Source: RGIG6374 sp045600965 (GTDB lineage Bacteria > Bacteroidota > Bacteroidia > Bacteroidales > UBA932). Taken from it: 43,271 nt of DNA. The notes below the pieces were generated by a model, which worked only from the letters and a program-made list of their open reading frames with translations, did not search any database and had not been told where the DNA came from. Each line of letters starts with the position of its first letter. Positions within the stretch are counted from its first letter, which is position 1. A program made the position numbers and the translations under genes. Below, one piece after another: positions 40,625 to 43,271 of this stretch. Where the stretch lies: positions 1 through 43,271 of the forward strand of contig JAZRYW010000013.1 of NCBI GenBank assembly GCA_045600965.1. Reading direction: 5' to 3'.

Positions 40625-41921
40625 ACTGTTCCTTCATTTGGTCATTCTGCCGCCCTGCTCCGAAAATGGGCAGAGCCTCCGCCACGACATACGAACTCGC
40701 TCCGACAAACACCAGATCGTCCTCGGATGCATCGGCAAGAGCGGCCCTGCAAGCCTGTTCGACCGAGTTCCAGACGCTTCCTGAAAGGCCCCTGGACCTG
40801 AAGAATTCCGCCAGACGCTCAGCAGGCATCGCTCTGGTGCCTCCTGCATTGGTGAAATAGAACACCGCGCCCTCGGGCCACAGCCCCACCACGCTCTCAA
40901 GATCCCTTTCTGCAACTACACCGATGACGCATCTCAGGACTCCTTTGCGGGAGGACATCTCTGCAGACAGCTGCCTGGTGACATATTTCAGGCCGTGGGC
41001 GTTGTGACCGGTGTCGCATATCACGTCGGGCGCGCTCTGCAACAGCTGCCATCTTCCGAAAAGACCTGTAAGCCGGGCCGCATTGCGCAGTCCGTATGCA
41101 GTCTTTTCACCATCAAGGGAATATCCCTGCGTGGAAAGGTTGGAAAGCACGGCCTTCACCGTCCTCAGGTTGACCTTCTGGTAATCGCCGCGGAGATCAT
41201 ATCCGTCGAGGCTTTCGACGGCGGCGGCGCGGTCGGCGAACGTAATCCTGCAGCTGCGTTCCTGTGCAGTGCGGCGGAACACCGGTTCCGTCTCCTCACA
41301 CGATTCCCCTATCACCACGGGTACACCGGGCTTGATGATGCCGGCCTTCTCATATGCTATTTCAGCGAGCGTATCGCCAAGATACCTGCAGTGGTCATAA
41401 CCTATGTTGGTGATGACCGACAGCTGTGGCGTGATTATGTTGGTGGAATCCAGCCTGCCGCCCATACCGGTCTCGATGACGGCGACATCCACACCTTCGT
41501 ATGCGAACCATGCGAACGCAAGGCCGGTGGTTATCTCGAAGAATGACAGGGCCCTGTCCTTGAAGAAGCCGCTCCACCGAGTCAGGAAATCAAAGGTGAA
41601 CTCCTTGGATATCATACGGTATCCGCCGGCATTGCAAATCTTTATCCTTTCCCTGAAGTCGACCAGATGGGGCGAAGTGTACAGTCCCACCTTCAGTCCG
41701 TTGGATGCGAGGGCAGCGGCCGTGAAATGGGAGGTCGAGCCCTTGCCGTTCGTCCCCGCTATGTGAACGGAGGGGAAACGTCGGGACACCCGGTCCAAAG
41801 CCTCGTCAAAGGCTGTCATATTCTCCAGACCGGGCTTGAAAGCCCTGTCGCCGACCACCTGATATGATGGAAAGAGGGAGAATATCCCTTCAACTGCCTT
41901 ATCGTACTGTCCGTTTGTCAT
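40617..41921 (-). CDS. folC: Folylpolyglutamate synthase / dihydrofolate synthase
   Basis: 434 residues from the ATG at 41921 (MTNGQYDKAVEGIFSLFPSY), which matches how family members begin; an ATG nine codons upstream is less likely. ATP loop HIAGTNGKGSTSHF, folate-site TSPHLVDFRERI, IETGMGGRLDSTN, NIGYDHCRYLGDT and CDTGHNAHG are all present. It adds glutamate to folates (and to dihydropteroate in bifunctional forms) in the cytoplasm. It overlaps the FeoB-like gene downstream by 8 bases; the two are probably co-transcribed. Confidence 0.94.
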   Translation of the reverse strand: MTNGQYDKAVEGIFSLFPSYQVVGDRAFKPGLENMTAFDEALDRVSRRFPSVHIAGTNGKGSTSHFTAAALASNGLKVGLYTSPHLVDFRERIKICNAGGYRMISKEFTFDFLTRWSGFFKDRALSFFEITTGLAFAWFAYEGVDVAVIETGMGGRLDSTNIITPQLSVITNIGYDHCRYLGDTLAEIAYEKAGIIKPGVPVVIGESCEETEPVFRRTAQERSCRITFADRAAAVESLDGYDLRGDYQKVNLRTVKAVLSNLSTQGYSLDGEKTAYGLRNAARLTGLFGRWQLLQSAPDVICDTGHNAHGLKYVTRQLSAEMSSRKGVLRCVIGVVAERDLESVVGLWPEGAVFYFTNAGGTRAMPAERLAEFFRSRGLSGSVWNSVEQACRAALADASEDDLVFVGASSYVVAEALPIFGAGRQNDQMKEQYG

Positions 41922-41929
41922 TCCGCCCG

Positions 41930-41937
41930 CAAATATC
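41930..41937 (-). promoter_or_regulatory. Near-match -7 box of folC
   Basis: GATATTTG on the minus strand differs from TAnnTTTG in the first base only and lies eight bases before the chosen ATG (41921). No TTG is seen at the usual distance. The upstream ATG at 41948 would lie outside the transcript if this box is used. Confidence 0.3.
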
Positions 41938-41966
41938 GTCAAAATCATCTCAAAATGTTAAAAAAA

Positions 41967-41997
41967 TTGGTTTCTCGTAAAGAAATGTTTACTTTCG
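41967..41997 (+). promoter_or_regulatory. Promoter of pyruvate phosphate dikinase
   Basis: TTG (41967-41969), a 20-base spacer, TACTTTCG (41990-41997), one base off TAnnTTTG. Predicted start near 42002 gives a leader of about 90 bases, in which ATTTCAG and CTGAAAT can pair (about 42030-42060). AGG precedes the ATG at 42093. Confidence 0.6.
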
Positions 41998-42092
41998 CGT
42001 TTCGTTTTTTTTGGAACGCCCGTTCATCGGATTTCAGAAATTTCGTTACAGGACTGAAATATTACACTTTATTAATAAATCAAATAGGTAAA

Positions 42093-43271
42093 ATGACTAA
42101 AAGAGTTTATCGTTTCGGCGGGATCAGTGCTGATGGAAACGGCACTATGCGTAACCTGCTTGGCGGAAAAGGTGCAAACTTAGCGGAAATGTGCACCCTC
42201 GGAATCCCCGTTCCTGCGGGATTCACAATTACAACAGACTGCTGCACCGAGTATTTCAACCTCGGCGGCAATTTCCCCGAAGAGCTCGAAGGCGAAGTTA
42301 TCAACGCCCTTCGTGCCACTGAGAGGATTATGAATATGAAATTCGGCGATGCGGAGAATCCCCTCCTCGTTTCCTGCCGTTCCGGCGCAAGAAGTTCAAT
42401 GCCCGGTATGATGGAAACAGTGCTCAACATAGGACTCTGCACCAAGACCATACCCGGCCTTATCAAGAAGACCGGAAACCCCCGTTTCGTTTATGATGCA
42501 TACCGTCGTCTGATTATGATGTACTCCGACGTAGTTATGGAAAAGGCCGAAAATATCGAGCCTGCCGACGGTCAGGGTATCAGAGTACAGCTCGACAGAA
42601 TGCTCCAGGATGTCAAGGACGCAAAGGGTTACACCAGTGACACCGACCTTACCGTCGATGACCTCAAGCAGCTTTGCGAAGACTTCAAGGTCCGCGTCAA
42701 GGCAGTCCTTGGAAAGGAATTCCCCGACAGCGCATACGACCAGCTCTGGGGCGGCATCGGTGCCGTGTTCAAATCCTGGAACGGACGCCGCGCCATTGCA
42801 TACCGCCGCATTGAAGGCATCCCCGACGATTGGGGAACGGCCTGCTCGGTACAGTCGATGGTATTCGGCAATATGGGAGAGAACTCCGCCACCGGCGTTG
42901 CATTCAGCCGCAACCCCGCCACCGGAGAGAACAAATTCTATGGCGAATGGCTCATCAATGCCCAGGGCGAGGACGTCGTTGCCGGTATCCGTACCCCTAA
43001 CCCGCTCAACAACGCAACCAAGAGCCCTCAGAACCAGCACCTCGCATCTCTCGAAGACGCTATGCCTGAGGTATACAAGGAGCTCGACGACATCCGTCTC
43101 CACCTCGAGGAGCACTTCAACGATATGCAGGACATCGAGTTCACTATCCAGGACCGCAAGCTCTGGATGCTCCAGTGCCGTATCGGTAAGAGAACCGGTC
43201 TCGCAGCACTCCAAATGGCTATGGATATGCTCCAGGAAGGCATGATCGACGAGAAGACCGCTGTAATGCGT
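42093..43271 (+). CDS. ppdK: Pyruvate phosphate dikinase, N-terminal part (runs off window)
   Basis: 393 codons are visible, of the roughly 900 usual for the enzyme; the frame is open to the window end, so this is truncated by the window and not broken. Start ATG at 42093 (MTKRVYRFGG). The ATP-grasp nucleotide-binding domain is clear: GGKGANLAEMCTLGIPVPAGFTITT, VSCRSGARSSMPGMMETVLN, YDAYRRLIMMYSDVV, TGVAFSRNPATGENKFYGEWL and INAQGEDVVAGIRTP, then DIEFTIQDRKLWMLQCRIGKRT. It interconverts pyruvate, ATP and Pi with phosphoenolpyruvate, AMP and PPi, and with the phosphofructokinase of this window belongs to central glycolysis/gluconeogenesis. Confidence 0.95.
   Translation, partial: MTKRVYRFGGISADGNGTMRNLLGGKGANLAEMCTLGIPVPAGFTITTDCCTEYFNLGGNFPEELEGEVINALRATERIMNMKFGDAENPLLVSCRSGARSSMPGMMETVLNIGLCTKTIPGLIKKTGNPRFVYDAYRRLIMMYSDVVMEKAENIEPADGQGIRVQLDRMLQDVKDAKGYTSDTDLTVDDLKQLCEDFKVRVKAVLGKEFPDSAYDQLWGGIGAVFKSWNGRRAIAYRRIEGIPDDWGTACSVQSMVFGNMGENSATGVAFSRNPATGENKFYGEWLINAQGEDVVAGIRTPNPLNNATKSPQNQHLASLEDAMPEVYKELDDIRLHLEEHFNDMQDIEFTIQDRKLWMLQCRIGKRTGLAALQMAMDMLQEGMIDEKTAVMR

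Noticed and set aside
42396..43214. 272-codon minus frame opposite pyruvate phosphate dikinase
   Set aside because: Shadow of a highly conserved plus-strand gene.

Overview
The window reads as part of a Bacteroidota (order Bacteroidales) chromosome. Evidence: SusC/SusD/SusE-type starch-binding genes, many lipoprotein signal peptides (MKR/MKK... ending in a Cys lipobox), DUF1573 and NhaC proteins, and promoters of the Bacteroidota type (TTG, about 20 bases, TAnnTTTG) in place of sigma70 boxes. Codons are GC-rich at third positions. This would fit a higher-GC gut lineage such as Rikenellaceae, but genus cannot be fixed from this sequence. I see no tRNA, rRNA, CRISPR array, intact insertion sequence or phage gene.

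Layout. 1-370 is non-coding and repeat-bearing. 371-2461 (-) is a secreted lipase-like lipoprotein with a fimbrillin-like N-terminal region. 2640-7442 (-) is a tight operon: double Rid-domain protein, DUF1573 lipoprotein, GH3 glycosidase with PA14, TrmH-type RNA methyltransferase. 7501-9237 (+) holds an HD-acetyltransferase fusion and a nitroreductase lipoprotein.

9325-28322 (-) is a large starch/maltodextrin utilisation locus. In transcription order: MFS sugar importer, SusC, SusD, a greatly enlarged SusE/F-like binding protein, [intrinsic terminator], SusG-like amylase, GH53 galactanase-like enzyme, a single polypeptide carrying two complete GH13 enzymes, [177-bp inverted-repeat element], GH97 SusB-like alpha-glucosidase, GH77 amylomaltase. 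Starch would be bound and cut at the surface, oligosaccharides imported through SusCD, trimmed by the GH13 pair and GH97, imported by the MFS carrier and remodelled by GH77. No SusR-type regulator lies in the window.

28405-34258 (-) is a housekeeping operon running from a consensus promoter to a strong terminator: NhaC antiporter, phosphohexosamine mutase, a fragment resembling the start of an acyl-CoA ligase, a Sir2 deacylase, a carbohydrate-esterase-like hydrolase and an aminotransferase. 34261-37206 (-) pairs an outer-membrane porin-like protein with the most unusual protein of the window: an APC-type permease fused to an apparently intact riboflavin kinase domain. 37228-43271 holds 6-phosphofructokinase, a CYTH phosphatase, QueH, a FeoB-like membrane protein with no G domain, FolC, and the start of pyruvate phosphate dikinase, which runs off the end.

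Best candidates for something undescribed: the permease-riboflavin kinase fusion (a possible transport-and-trap device), the G-domain-less FeoB with an N-terminal cysteine cluster, the double-GH13 enzyme, and the seven-module SusE/F-like protein. Several genes also have their -7 box within 1-8 bases of the start codon, suggesting leaderless mRNAs.
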